From the NCBI RefSeq assembly GCF_013340285.1, contig NZ_BLVO01000013.1:293574-357573 (forward strand): 64,000 nucleotides of DNA, given 5' to 3'. The first letter of the stretch is position 1. Each line of letters starts with the position of its first letter. Positions 24,095 through 33,141 of the stretch are shown here, one piece after another. Position numbers and translations under genes: made by a program. The notes beneath the pieces are model-generated. The model was given only the letters and a program-made list of their open reading frames with translations, had not been told where the DNA came from and did not search any database. The stretch comes from Desulfovibrio subterraneus (GTDB lineage: Bacteria > Desulfobacterota > Desulfovibrionia > Desulfovibrionales > Desulfovibrionaceae).

Positions 24095-25405
24095 ATGTTG
24101 GAAAGAAGACAATCCCGTATCAGCACTAATTTTGATGAGATCTATTCCGCGTTATTTGTTGATTTTGATAACATTTTCACCCGTCTTGACGAGCTGGCTC
24201 CCGCAGCCGCACGTGCATTTGCGACCAATCCCCAGCGCTGGCTGCGCTGGCTTGAAACCCACGCCGTGCGTATGCTTTACGGCGATGGTGTACGCAGGCG
24301 CATTCTCAAGCGGTGTTGTTATCTGAACCCTCACTGTTATCACCAGTACAGACCGTTTTTCATCCGTGCGGCGTTCAATGTTATTGACTGCCCGCCGCTC
24401 ACAAACCAGGGCAAGACCAGCGCCGATATCCATCTCGTCATGGATGCCATGGACACCCTGAATCACAAGACCATGTTCGACGAGTTCATCATCCTCTCGG
24501 GTGATGCGGACTTTACTCCCCTGCTGATCCGTCTGCAGGAACATGCCCGTCGCACACTGGTGCTTTCCGTCGGCTATGCGGCTCCGGCCTACACGGCCGC
24601 AAGTTCATGGCGTATCCGCGAAGACTGGTTCGTGCAGCAGGCGCTGGACGAACGCCCCTTCGAGGAACAGCGTCCTCTGGATGAGTATCAGGCAACCGGC
24701 CCCATGCCCCAGTCCGCCAAGGTGGTCCGGCCTGTCCGGTCCGACAGAAGCCACATGGAGCGTGGTGCCCAGATCGTGAAGCGCATGGTGAGCGACTCCT
24801 CAACACCCGTGCCGCTGGCACAGCTTTCCCATTTGTTGCAGAAGGAACTGGAAGCAGGGCAGGACTGGTTCGGTTACGGTCGTTTCCGCGATTTTCTGGA
24901 AGCGCTGGAGCTCGACAGGCTGGAAGTATCCAATGTGGTGCCCGGCTATGTGTTTGATCCTGCCCGTCACGAAGAACCGGAAGAGACTTCGGCGCGCTCG
25001 GAGTTCCGCGATGCCTATCCCGAACTGTATGAATTTGCGGTGCGGGTACACAGGCTGACGGATGTGCCCCTGCTCATGCCTGAGCATTACAAGCAGCTGC
25101 TCGGCCTGATAGTGGAAGAGGTGAATGCAAACGGCTTCTTCCTGACCAATACCTCGCGTAGCGTGCGTGACAAATGCGTGGAGCGGGGTATTCCCGTGGG
25201 GCGCGCACATGTGAACTTCGTGCTGGTGGGCATCACACGCGGCGGCTACCCGCTTTCCGAGCAGGACGGGGTGAACATGAAGGACGTTGCCAAGGCGTTC
25301 ATGCGAAACGTGAAGGACCTGTGCAACCGGACCCAGTTTGATCTCTCGGATGAAGAATTAAAACTGCTGATGCAGTGGATAATGCCGAAAGAAAACGGCG
25401 AATAA
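24095..25405 (+). CDS. NYN-domain protein with OST-HTH/LOTUS-like C terminus
   Basis: A 436-residue protein. The N-terminal half is a NYN (PIN-like) nuclease domain: ALFVDFDN (residues about 19-26), KTSADIHLVMDA (about 109-120) and ILSGDADFTPL (about 132-142) supply the acidic residues of the metal site. The second half has two winged-helix-like stretches (about 222-290, AQIVKRMVSDSSTPVPLAQLSHLLQ; and about 310-390) that resemble OST-HTH/LOTUS RNA-binding domains. RNA cleavage or regulation is likely, but the target is unknown. It stands alone, with a promoter-sized gap after uvrA and a terminator after it. Confidence 0.8.
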   Translation: MLERRQSRISTNFDEIYSALFVDFDNIFTRLDELAPAAARAFATNPQRWLRWLETHAVRMLYGDGVRRRILKRCCYLNPHCYHQYRPFFIRAAFNVIDCPPLTNQGKTSADIHLVMDAMDTLNHKTMFDEFIILSGDADFTPLLIRLQEHARRTLVLSVGYAAPAYTAASSWRIREDWFVQQALDERPFEEQRPLDEYQATGPMPQSAKVVRPVRSDRSHMERGAQIVKRMVSDSSTPVPLAQLSHLLQKELEAGQDWFGYGRFRDFLEALELDRLEVSNVVPGYVFDPARHEEPEETSARSEFRDAYPELYEFAVRVHRLTDVPLLMPEHYKQLLGLIVEEVNANGFFLTNTSRSVRDKCVERGIPVGRAHVNFVLVGITRGGYPLSEQDGVNMKDVAKAFMRNVKDLCNRTQFDLSDEELKLLMQWIMPKENGE

Positions 25406-25415
25406 AAACCAAAAG

Positions 25416-25441
25416 AAAGGGCGGGAGAAATCCCGCCCTTT
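25416..25441 (+). terminator. Terminator after the NYN gene
   Basis: An 11-base stem AAAGGGCGGGA/TCCCGCCCTTT with loop GAAA, 11 bases after the stop codon. A near copy lies at 25593-25620. Confidence 0.8.
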
Positions 25442-25592
25442 CATACTGCAGACAAAGACTTTTTTGGGCTCCGCCGGGCAGGAACCTGACGTTCCTGCAC
25501 CTCGTATTCTCGATGATAATCCGTTTTTGGACCCCGGTTCCGGCTTAACGGGATTGTGGGTTTACTGAAAACGAGGGTTTGCCATTAATCTG

Positions 25593-25620
25593 AAAGGGCG
25601 GGATTTCTTCCGCCCTTTTT
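25593..25620. terminator. Bidirectional terminator before yitT stop
   Basis: AAAGGGCGG pairs with CCGCCCTTT, and the stem is followed by T-runs on both strands. It ends the YitT transcript and back-stops the NYN gene. Between the two terminators is another hairpin at 25481-25501 (GCAGGAAC/GTTCCTGC). Confidence 0.75.
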
Positions 25621-25624
25621 GCGT

Positions 25625-26479
25625 CTAATAAACTTTTCTTCGTGAGAACCCCTGCCCCAGAACGGAGAAGGTGTTTTCTACAATGAAGAAGGCGTTGGGA
25701 TCGCAGGTGAAGGTAATCTCTTCCAGCTTCTTCAGCTGGATGTTGTTGATTACGGTCATCAGCACATCACGGTTCTGGCCGGTGTAGGCCCCTTTGCCTT
25801 CAAGGAAAGTGCCGCTGCGCTGCAGCTTGGTCATGACCTCGGCGGCAATTTCCTTGGCGTTATCGGAGATGATGAAAACCACTTTGCGCTGGTTGAACAG
25901 CGAAAGCACAGACTCCATGGTGGTGGAGGCGATGAATACATTGATGATGGATGCCACCACAAGGTCTGTCTTCAGAATTGAAAGCGAGAGCGAGAACAGA
26001 AACAGGTTGAAGGCGAAGAAGGTTTTGCCGACTCCGATATTGTATTTCTGGTTGAGCATTATGGCTACGATATCCATCCCGCCCCCCGAACCCAGCGAGC
26101 GCAGAATAAGCCCGCCGCCAAGGCCGGAAAGCACGCCGCTTGCCACGGTCGCGTAGAATTCGTTTTCGATATGGATGGGAACATTCAGCACCTTGTACGC
26201 CACGGTGGAAAGGCACATGGCATACAGGCTGTACAGACAGAATCGTTTGCTTACCTTGAACCAGCCCATGACGAACAGGGGAATGTTCAGCATGAAGTAC
26301 CACGTGGCCGGGTCCAGCAGCTGGGTCTTGTAATAGGTAAGGGCACCAAGGCCGAAAATGCCGCCGGGAATGAAGCCATGCACCGTGGCAATAGACTTGA
26401 TGCTTACGGCGTAGACGCAGGAACCAAGCGTAATGAGCAGCAGGTTCCATGGAATGGAATAGGTGTAGTCTCGATTCAT
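25625..26479 (-). CDS. YitT family membrane protein
   Basis: A 284-residue protein with five or six N-terminal membrane segments and a C-terminal cytosolic DUF2179 domain (about residues 205-280: VVFIISDNAKEIAAEVMTKL, then TGQNRDVLMTVI and DPNAFFIVEN). The GSGGGMDIVAIMLNQKYNIGVGKTFFAFNL stretch is the family signature. Transport substrate is unknown. It ends at a bidirectional terminator. Confidence 0.88.
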   Translation of the reverse strand: MNRDYTYSIPWNLLLITLGSCVYAVSIKSIATVHGFIPGGIFGLGALTYYKTQLLDPATWYFMLNIPLFVMGWFKVSKRFCLYSLYAMCLSTVAYKVLNVPIHIENEFYATVASGVLSGLGGGLILRSLGSGGGMDIVAIMLNQKYNIGVGKTFFAFNLFLFSLSLSILKTDLVVASIINVFIASTTMESVLSLFNQRKVVFIISDNAKEIAAEVMTKLQRSGTFLEGKGAYTGQNRDVLMTVINNIQLKKLEEITFTCDPNAFFIVENTFSVLGQGFSRRKVY

Positions 26480-26785
26480 GATGTCGGATTTGATTGTTGC
26501 TGATCGGTAAAGAAAGGACCGATGATGACTTGAGGTGCGCTCAGATGAGGCTTTTTTGGAGAATAGTCAACCGGTCAGCATCCACTCTAATAGATAATTA
26601 TTTAAATTCTTCCAGTTTGGTGCGGAAAAGTCAAAGAAGAATCGCGTTTGTGCAAACGATTATCCGTTTGCGCTGCGTTCTGGAGATTTGCTTTGGCCCT
26701 GCACATGATTATGTATGGAATGCGTGCCTGTGCTCCCGCTGTTTTCGCGGAGCGCAGGAATAATAGAACATGATCAGGCAGGTGC
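26480..26785. other. Intergenic region between divergent yitT and M48 genes
   Basis: No gene seen. It carries the promoters of both genes. An inverted repeat CGTTTG-TG-CAAACG lies at 26645-26658, and an AT-rich stretch at 26590-26610 is a possible promoter. Nothing else stands out. Confidence 0.5.
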
Positions 26786-27742
26786 ATGATGACAGGATTA
26801 CAACACGCTCTGGCCCGCAGCACCAACCGCGGGCAGACTCTGCTTCTTCTGCTGGCTATCGCTTCCCTTTCCGGTCTTGCGGGCTGGGTTCTGGGGGGTA
26901 GTGCAGGTGCCGCATGGGCGCTGATTCTGGCGCTTGCCCTTGCGCTGTTTGCCCCCCGCATGTCTCCGGCCATGCTCATGCGCATGTACCGTGCGCGGCC
27001 CCTGCATGCAGCGGAATTCCCCGTCCTGCATGAAGTGGTGGCCGATATGGCTGCCCGCGCCGGGCTTTCCCGAACGCCCCGACTGTTTCTGATACCTTCG
27101 CAGGTCATGAACGCCTTTGCCGTGGGCGGCAGGGATGATGCGGTCATTGCCGTGACATCGGGACTTCTGAACAGGCTGGACATGGATGAACTGACAAGTG
27201 TGGTTGCGCACGAGATAAGCCACATTCTGCATGGCGATATTCAGGCCATGACGCTGGCGGATATCTTCTCGCGCATCACCGGCGTGTTCTCCACCATCGG
27301 CAAGATTTTGCTTATTATCAATCTGCCGTTGCTGCTGCTCGGTGAGATAACCATTTCGTGGGGATTGGTCTTTGTGCTGCTGGGAGCACCTGGTGTGAGC
27401 ATGCTGCTGCAGCTGGCACTTTCGAGAACGCGCGAGTTTGAAGCGGATGCATCTGCAGCGCGGCTTACGGGTGCCCCCCTCGCACTGGCAAGGGCGCTTG
27501 CCAGAATCGAATACCAGCAGGGAAGCCTGTTCGACAGATTGTTCTTTCCGGGCAGGCGCGAGCAGGAGCCTTCACTGCTGCGGTCGCATCCGGTGACAGA
27601 CGAGCGGGTGGCACGCCTCAAGGCCATGGCGCAGGAGCCGTGGGCAACGCCCCGGTACCGGTTTGCACAGGCAACAAGGCCCCGGCCTTTCACCATTGTG
27701 CGGCCGCGCTGGAGAATGGGCGGCTACTGGATTTCGCTGTAG
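26786..27742 (+). CDS. M48 family membrane zinc metallopeptidase (HtpX-like)
   Basis: A 318-residue membrane protease. The zinc site HEISH (about residues 143-147) and the downstream EFEADASAARLTG segment with the third ligand Glu (about 218) are intact. Membrane segments flank the catalytic domain (about 18-55 and 175-215). HtpX-like enzymes degrade damaged membrane proteins. The start MMTGLQ has two adjacent ATGs (26786 and 26789). Confidence 0.88.
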   Translation: MMTGLQHALARSTNRGQTLLLLLAIASLSGLAGWVLGGSAGAAWALILALALALFAPRMSPAMLMRMYRARPLHAAEFPVLHEVVADMAARAGLSRTPRLFLIPSQVMNAFAVGGRDDAVIAVTSGLLNRLDMDELTSVVAHEISHILHGDIQAMTLADIFSRITGVFSTIGKILLIINLPLLLLGEITISWGLVFVLLGAPGVSMLLQLALSRTREFEADASAARLTGAPLALARALARIEYQQGSLFDRLFFPGRREQEPSLLRSHPVTDERVARLKAMAQEPWATPRYRFAQATRPRPFTIVRPRWRMGGYWISL

Positions 27743-27785
27743 CCGTTATTGCTGACCAAGGGCAGACCGCAGGAAGCTGGAACTG

Positions 27786-27971
27786 CTAGTATACCTTGTT
27801 TTGCGGGTGTGCTTGGGCAACTGCGGTCATGCCTTCGGCGCGCGCAGCCTTTCTCAGCCGCATGCCTGCGGCTCTGTCTGCTATTGCCGACATGTCCAGT
27901 CCCAACCCGTTGCAGGGGAGCTGGGCCTTTGCGTGCTGTTTCTTCCTTTCATTGTTCTGCAGGATAGTCAT
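27786..27971 (-). CDS. Possible small protein, 61 residues
   Basis: A short frame starting MTILQNNERKKQHAKAQLP, with an AGGAG site 8 bases before the ATG and no recognised family. It is basic and hydrophilic. It lies convergent with the M48 gene and downstream of a region rich in palindromes on its own upstream side, so it may have its own promoter there. Whether it is translated is not shown by sequence alone. Confidence 0.4.
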   Translation of the reverse strand: MTILQNNERKKQHAKAQLPCNGLGLDMSAIADRAAGMRLRKAARAEGMTAVAQAHPQNKVY

Positions 27972-28292
27972 GGATTGTACTCCTGATGAAAGTTATGTCT
28001 TGTGTGACATAATGTCTTCATTATGCTATGCTGTCATGACAAATGAGCGTGTTGGATTATGCTTTGTTTAACGCAAAATGCCGCCATGCCGCGAAGGTAG
28101 CGACGGATGGGCTGTTATCAAGAGTTTGGAAATGGTTTGTGTCAAACTGGCAATAAGAGCTTTTATGTTTCCCTGCATGCCGGAGCACCCTATAGAGAAA
28201 CCATGAAGATCGTGTGTCTTCACTGACAGGATGCCTGCGACAGGATATCTGTCATTCCCTTCCCCACGATGTAACGCAACGAGGAGCCGGTC
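27972..28292. other. Intergenic region before the first ModE-like gene
   Basis: No gene other than the small minus-strand frame next to it. It holds two palindromes: CATAATG-TCTT-CATTATG at 28008-28025 and TGTCATGACA at 28032-28041. They lie between the small minus-strand frame and the plus-strand regulator gene and may be operators for either. The rest, 28045-28292, shows no clear feature. Confidence 0.5.
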
Positions 28293-28796
28293 ATGTGTCC
28301 CGCAAGCAGACCCACCATGCGACTGCACCTTTGGCTTGAAACCGATAAAGGCGTCTTTTTCGGTCAGGGCAGGTTGCAGCTGCTGGAGTATATTGAATAT
28401 ACCGGTTCGCTGAACGCGGCGGCAAAGGCTCTGGGCATGTCCTACCGTGCTGCCTGGGGTAAGATAAAGACCTCTGAAGAGGCCTTGGGCTTTCAGCTTG
28501 TGGAGCAGCCCGACGGCAAACGCGGCGGTGGGCAACTGAGCGAGGCAGCCAAGCTGCTCATCGCAAGTTACCGCACGTGGCTGCAGGAAGTGGAAGCCTT
28601 TGCCCTGCAGTCTGCCAAAAAGCACATGGACTACACTCCCGCGCAATACTGGTCTGTGCGCGAACTCCCTTCCCGAAAACCGCCAGAGGCAGCGCTGTCT
28701 GCCCGCTCTGCCCGGTCTGGTCGACCTACCGGAGAGGCACCCTGCGACGGGGTGCCAGAGTCTGGAGCGGAGGCAGAAGCGGAGGCGGAAGCCTAA
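28293..28796 (+). CDS. ModE-like one-domain HTH regulator 1
   Basis: A 167-residue protein with a ModE/LysR-type winged HTH at residues about 9-95: LHLWLETDKGVFFGQGRLQLL, then the recognition helix region NAAAKALGMSYRAAWGKIKTSEE. It lacks the two MOP/TOBE molybdate-binding domains of full-length ModE (about 262 residues) and ends in an Ala/Glu-rich tail. AGGAG lies 8 bases before the start. It is followed by fdhA1 after a 166-base promoter region. Similar one-domain ModE-like proteins are known in Desulfovibrio as regulators of tungsten/molybdenum genes; assignment here is by similarity. Confidence 0.8.
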   Translation: MCPASRPTMRLHLWLETDKGVFFGQGRLQLLEYIEYTGSLNAAAKALGMSYRAAWGKIKTSEEALGFQLVEQPDGKRGGGQLSEAAKLLIASYRTWLQEVEAFALQSAKKHMDYTPAQYWSVRELPSRKPPEAALSARSARSGRPTGEAPCDGVPESGAEAEAEAEA

Positions 28797-28812
28797 TCCA
28801 CCAAGTACCCAT

Positions 28813-28830
28813 GACAGGATTGGTGCGTCC
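28813..28830. promoter_or_regulatory. Conserved box 1 upstream of fdhA1
   Basis: GACAGGATTGGTGCGTCC, matching 17 of 18 bases with the box at 33589-33606 before fdhA2, each 7 bases upstream of the TGTTA-type operator. Function unknown. Confidence 0.65.
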
Positions 28831-28832
28831 AT

Positions 28833-28856
28833 AAACATGCTAACGTTAACATGTTT
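28833..28856. promoter_or_regulatory. Operator palindrome upstream of fdhA1
   Basis: A 24-base near-perfect palindrome (11 of 12 pairs) with core TAACGTTA at 28841-28848, flanked by CATG on both sides. It includes TGCTA-ACGT-TAACA at 28838-28851, related to the sites before fdhA2 and the FmdE gene. A possible -35 (TTGAAT, 28855-28860) overlaps its right edge and a possible -10 (TACAAA) starts at 28877, so the bound regulator could block or help polymerase. Confidence 0.65.
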
Positions 28857-28891
28857 GAATTATTAAATAATATTGCTACAAATGTATAGAC

Positions 28892-28911
28892 GTGGCACCG
28901 TGGTGGGGTAG
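28892..28911. promoter_or_regulatory. Conserved box 3 in the fdhA1 leader
   Basis: GTGGCACCGTGGTGGGGTAG corresponds to 33669-33688 before fdhA2 (15 of 20 bases the same), at nearly the same distance from the operator. Its role is unknown; it may be part of the 5' leader. Confidence 0.4.
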
Positions 28912-28962
28912 GGTGTCTCCGTGGTGGAGGCGCCGTGTACCTCAACCACAGGAGGCCGACGC

Positions 28963-31900
28963 ATGAATTGCTCGCGGCGAGGATTTCTAAAACTGACCGG
29001 CGCAGGTGTCGCCTGCCTCTCGCTGGGTCAGTTGGGATTCAATCTGTCGGAAGCTAAGGCTTATGCCACAAAGCTGAAGATTGAAGGGGCAAAGGAGATC
29101 ATTACGATCTGTCCGTTCTGTTCCGTCAGTTGCAACATGATCGCGCATGTGCGCGACGGTGAACTGATCAGTACGGAAGGTGATCCTGATTTCCCCGTTA
29201 ACCAGGGAGCGCTGTGTGCCAAGGGTGCCGCGCTTACCTCCATGTCCAAGAACCACCACCGTCTGCTCAAGCCCGTGTATCGCGCGCCTTACAGCGATAA
29301 GTGGGAAGAAAAGGACTGGGACTGGATGCTGGAACGCATTGCGCGCCGCATCAAGGAAACCCGCGATAAAGAGATCATTCTCACCAACGCAAAGGGCCAG
29401 ACCGTCAACCGCCTCGAGTCCGTGTTCCATCTGGGTACCTCCCATGCGGACAACGAAGAGTGCGCCCTTATCCACCAAGCAATGCGCGGCCTGGGTGTTG
29501 TCCATATGGACCACCAGGCACGGATCTGACACAGCGCAACTGTAGCGGCTCTGGGAGAGTCGTTCGGACGCGGTGCGATGACCAACCACTGGATCGACAT
29601 CAAGAATGCCGATTCCATCCTCATCATAGGCAGTAACGCTGCCGAGCATCACCCCATTTCATTCAAATGGGTTCTTCAGGCTAAAGACAACGGGGCCGTG
29701 GTAATGCACGTGGACCCCAAATTCTCCAGAACCTCCGCCCGTTCCGATTTCCATGTACCGCTTCGTTCCGGTACGGACATCGCGTTCATGGCGGGTTTGA
29801 TCAACTATGTTCTTGAGAAGGGTAAGTATTTCAAGGAATACGTGCTCAACTATACCAACGCCGCCACCATCGTCGGCGAGGGGTATGCCTTCAAGGACGG
29901 TCTCTTCAGCGGATACGATGCACAGAAACGTGCATATGACCTGAAGAAGTGGGACTTCGAGAAGGATGAAAACGGCGTGCCCAAGCGTGACGTTACGCTC
30001 AAGCACCCCCGTTGCGTCTTCAATCTCATGAAGAAGCACTATTCCCGTTACTCCATAGACAAGGTTTCCTCCGTCACCGGCGTGACCAAGGAAAACCTGC
30101 TCAAGGTATACGAGAACTTCGCAGCCACAGGCAAGCCGGACAAGGCCGGTACCATCATGTACGCCCTTGGCTGGACGCAGCATACCGTAGGCGTGCAGAA
30201 CATTCGCAGTGCGGCCATTCTCCAGCTTCTGCTGGGCAACATCGGTATTGCAGGCGGCGGCATCAATGCCCTGCGTGGTGAACCCAACGTTCAGGGTTCC
30301 ACCGACCACACCCTGCTGTACCACATCATCCCCGGTTATCTGGCACAGCCCATGGCTGACTGGCAGAGCTACGAGGATTACAACAAGGCGAACACGCCTT
30401 CTTCCAAGGATCCTCTGAGCGCCAACTGGTGGCAGAACAAGCCCAAGTATCTTGCCAGCCTGCTCAAGGGCTGGTTCGGCGATTACGCTACCAGGGAAAA
30501 CGGGTTCTGCTACGATCTGCTGCCCAAGATTGAAAAGGGCGCGGACCATTCGTACATGTTCCTCTTCGACCGCATGTACAAGAAGGAGATTACCGGCGGG
30601 TTCATCGTGGGCCTTAACCCCATGAACAGCGTGCCCAACTCGAACAAGGTGCGCAAGGCGCTGGATAATCTGGACTGGCTTGTCACCATGGACCTGCACC
30701 ATTCCGAAACCACGGACAACTGGCAGCGCCCCGGCGTTGACCCCAAGACCGTGAAGACGGAAGTGTTCCTGCTGCCCTCCGCGCACCGCGTGGAAAAGGA
30801 AGGCACGGTTTCCAACTCCGGCCGCTGGCTGGTGTGGCACCATGCCGCCATCAAGCCGCAGGGCGAGGCCCGTCCCTTCGGCGGACTCTATATCCCTCTG
30901 GTGAACAAGCTGCAGGCCATGTACCGCAAGGAAGGCGGCACGCTTGCCGATGCCATTACCCGCCTGAACTGGCCCGAAACCTATAATGCCGAAGAGTGGA
31001 CTGCCCGTATTAACGGCTTCTTCACCAAGGACACCAAGGTCGGCGACAAGCTCTACAAGAAGGGGCAGCTCGTACCTTCCTTCGTGGCTCTGCAGGATGA
31101 CGGTTCCACCTCTTCGTTGAACTGGCTCTACTGCGGCAGCTTTACAGAAGAAGACGGCAACAAGTCCAAGCGCCGTGACCCTGCGCAGACTCCCATGCAG
31201 GAAAAGATCGGCCTCTATCCCAACTGGGCATGGTGCTGGCCGGTCAACCGCCGCATTCTCTACAACCGTGCCTCCGTCGACCTGAACGGCAAGCCGTGGA
31301 ATCCGGCCAAGGCTGTTATCGAGTGGGATGGCGCCAAGTGGGTGGGCGACGTGCCGGACGGCGGATGGCCGCCCATGGCTACCGGCAAGGGCAAGCTGCC
31401 CTTCATCATGAGCAAGAACGGGTTTGGCCAGCTGTTCGGCCCCGGCCGTCTGGATGGTCCCTTCTCCGAGCACTACGAGCCGGTGGAAACCCCCATTGCA
31501 TCGCATCCCTTCTCCAAGCAGTTGCACAGCCCGGTCTACAAGTTCGTTACCAGCGACATGGACATTCTTGCCAGGCCCGCTGATCCAGACTTCCCCATCG
31601 TGCTGACAACCTACAGCCTCACCGAACACTGGTGCGGCGGCGGCGAAACCAGAAACGTTCCCAACCTTCTGGAAACCGAACCGCAGCTCTATGTGGAAAT
31701 GAGCCCCGAACTGGCCAAGGAAAAAGGCATCGCCAACGGCGATGGCGTGATCATCGAAAGTGCGCGTGGCAGAGTGGAAGCCATTGCCATGGTAACGGTA
31801 CGCATCCGTCCGTTCCTGATTGAAGGCAAGACTGTCCACCTTGTGGGTATGCCGTTCTGCTTCGGCTGGACGACTCCCGGTACCGGCGACTCGACCAACC

Positions 31901-32004
31901 GGCTTACTCCCTCGGTAGGTGACCCCAACACCTCCATTCCGGAGTACAAGGCCTGCTGCGTCAATGTCCGCAAAGCCGACAAGCTCACTGAGATCGCACA
32001 ATAG
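28963..32004 (+). CDS. fdhA: Formate dehydrogenase catalytic subunit, selenocysteine form (FdhA1)
   Basis: A 1013-residue periplasmic molybdopterin (W/Mo-bis-PGD) formate dehydrogenase that oxidises formate or reduces CO2. It has a Tat signal (SRRGFLK, residues 4-10), a [4Fe-4S] site (Cys50, 53, 57, 85) and an in-frame TGA at 29527-29529, read as selenocysteine 189 with the following His190, the known catalytic pair. Automated callers split it in two at the TGA. AGGAGG lies 8 bases before the ATG. FdhB1 follows. It has no cytochrome subunit here, so electrons probably pass to a soluble periplasmic cytochrome c3. Confidence 0.95.
29527..29529 (+). other. Selenocysteine TGA codon in fdhA1
   Basis: In-frame TGA at codon 189. 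The frame is open from 28963 to here and continues without break to 32004. The aligned codon in fdhA2 (34307-34309) is TGT, Cys. Confidence 0.93.
29544..29564 (+). promoter_or_regulatory. SECIS-like hairpin
   Basis: A nine-pair stem (29544-29552 with 29556-29564, including three G-U pairs) with a GGG loop, starting 14 bases after the TGA with its loop 23 bases beyond it. Position and size fit a bacterial SECIS element for SelB-directed insertion. The loop sequence needs a SECIS model to confirm. Confidence 0.65.
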
Positions 32005-32041
32005 GCAGTTCCGTTAAGGGAATTCGCCAAGGAGCATGATC

Positions 32042-32779
32042 ATGTCAAAGTCCTTTTTCATAGACACGACACGGTGCACGGCCTGCCGGGGTTGCCAGCT
32101 GGCCTGCAAGGAGTGGTTCGAGCTTCCGGCCAACAAGACCAAGCAGCTCGGAACGCATCAGAATCCGCCGGATCTGAATGCATACAACTATAAACTGGTC
32201 CGTTTCAGCGAACACATGATCGGCGACAGGGTGGAGTGGTATTTCTTCCCCGATCAATGCCGTCACTGTGTGTATCCTCCCTGCCAGGGGGCTGCGGATA
32301 CTGTGCTGGAAGGGGTCGTCATTCAGGACGAAGCCACGGGTGCCGTTATCTTCACCGAGAAATCCACCCAGATTTCCAAGGATGATTTCGAATACATCCG
32401 TGAGTCCTGTCCTTACGACATTCCCCGTCGTGACGAGAAGACCGGCCGTATGGCCAAGTGCGTCATGTGCATAGACCGCGTTCAGGCCGGCATGTTGCCT
32501 GCCTGCGTAAAAGTCTGCCCCACCGGCACCATGAACTTTGGTGACCGCGAGGACATGCTCGCACTTGCGCAGAAGCGTCTGGAGAAGGTTCAGAAGACCC
32601 ATCCCAACGCCATGCTTGCCAATCCGGACGATGTGAACGTCATCTACCTGCTGGCGGATGCGCCTGAACGCTATCACACCCATAGCGTTGCACAGGCCTC
32701 CCCCAGAAGTCGCAAGCAGCTTTTCGCCTCTGTGCGGAACAGGCTTGCGACTGCCGGGGACGGGGTTGAAAGAAGCTGA
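32042..32779 (+). CDS. fdhB: Formate dehydrogenase iron-sulfur subunit (FdhB1)
   Basis: A 245-residue ferredoxin-type subunit that carries electrons from FdhA1. Cys motifs include CTACRGCQLACK (residues 12-23), CRHCVYPPC, CVMCIDRVQAGMLPACVKVCP and ESCPYDIP, the cysteines for four [4Fe-4S] clusters. It has no signal peptide and must leave the cytoplasm together with the Tat-exported FdhA. I start at the second ATG (32042), 7 bases after AAGGAG; the first ATG is too close to it. Confidence 0.93.
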   Translation: MSKSFFIDTTRCTACRGCQLACKEWFELPANKTKQLGTHQNPPDLNAYNYKLVRFSEHMIGDRVEWYFFPDQCRHCVYPPCQGAADTVLEGVVIQDEATGAVIFTEKSTQISKDDFEYIRESCPYDIPRRDEKTGRMAKCVMCIDRVQAGMLPACVKVCPTGTMNFGDREDMLALAQKRLEKVQKTHPNAMLANPDDVNVIYLLADAPERYHTHSVAQASPRSRKQLFASVRNRLATAGDGVERS

Positions 32780-32811
32780 GACAAGAAACCCCATAGGAAC
32801 CTGACCTGAAA

Positions 32812-32845
32812 GGGAGGGGCTGCGTGCCCTGCCGCGGCCCCTCCC
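32812..32845 (+). terminator. Terminator-like hairpin after fdhB1
   Basis: A 13-pair GC-rich stem (GGGAGGGGC arm) that starts about 33 bases after the fdhB1 stop, followed by only a short T-run. It separates the first cassette from the second. Confidence 0.6.
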
Positions 32846-32926
32846 CATTTCCGGAATCAGGCGCAGTGCCAACCCGCGGCACTGCCGTACATGGTGCGCG
32901 AAGCATCATGTCTTTTTACACATCAA

Positions 32927-32952
32927 TAGATATGTTTTAAAATACATATCTA
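32927..32952. promoter_or_regulatory. Inverted repeat before the second ModE-like gene
   Basis: TAGATATGT (32927-32935) and ACATATCTA (32944-32952) with spacer TTTAAAAT, a perfect 9-base inverted repeat. It ends 21 bases before a TATAAT box (32974-32979), so it covers the -35 region of the promoter of the regulator gene at 33142. Confidence 0.55.
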
Positions 32953-33141
32953 AAATCGACAGGGTTTTGTTTTTATAATATATCGTAATAAAAGACTTAA
33001 TTTTTTAGTGCAGAAACGAGGGCAAGTTGCCGTGACTGTTGTCTCCCCCTGTATGTCTCTATGCATAACTTACAGGAACGTGCGTGTCGGATTCCGGATG
33101 GTTCCGGAGTGTCGGCGCGGCGGTACAGCAGGGAGGTTTCC

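Larger units (their letters stand above)
32780..33141. other. Intergenic region between the two fdh cassettes
   Basis: Contains the fdhB1 hairpin, the inverted repeat at 32927-32952 and an AT-rich promoter-like stretch (TATAAT at 32974-32979). No gene is seen. Confidence 0.6.

Noticed and set aside
27749-28071. Plus-strand Cys/Leu-rich frames downstream of the M48 gene
   Set aside because: No ribosome sites and no family; the minus-strand frame with AGGAG is a better candidate here.
28883-28912. Sigma-54 promoter (-24/-12) before fdhA1
   Set aside because: TGGCAC is present at 28893-28898, but no GC at the required 10-base spacing.
28921-29529. fdhA1 N-terminal part as a separate, truncated gene
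   Set aside because: The TGA is at the selenocysteine position; the frame continues and matches fdhA2 without a break.
29659-32001. Long open frame (780 codons) antisense to fdhA1
   Set aside because: Shadow of the FdhA1 gene; fdhA2 gives similar antisense frames, as expected from GC-rich codon bias.
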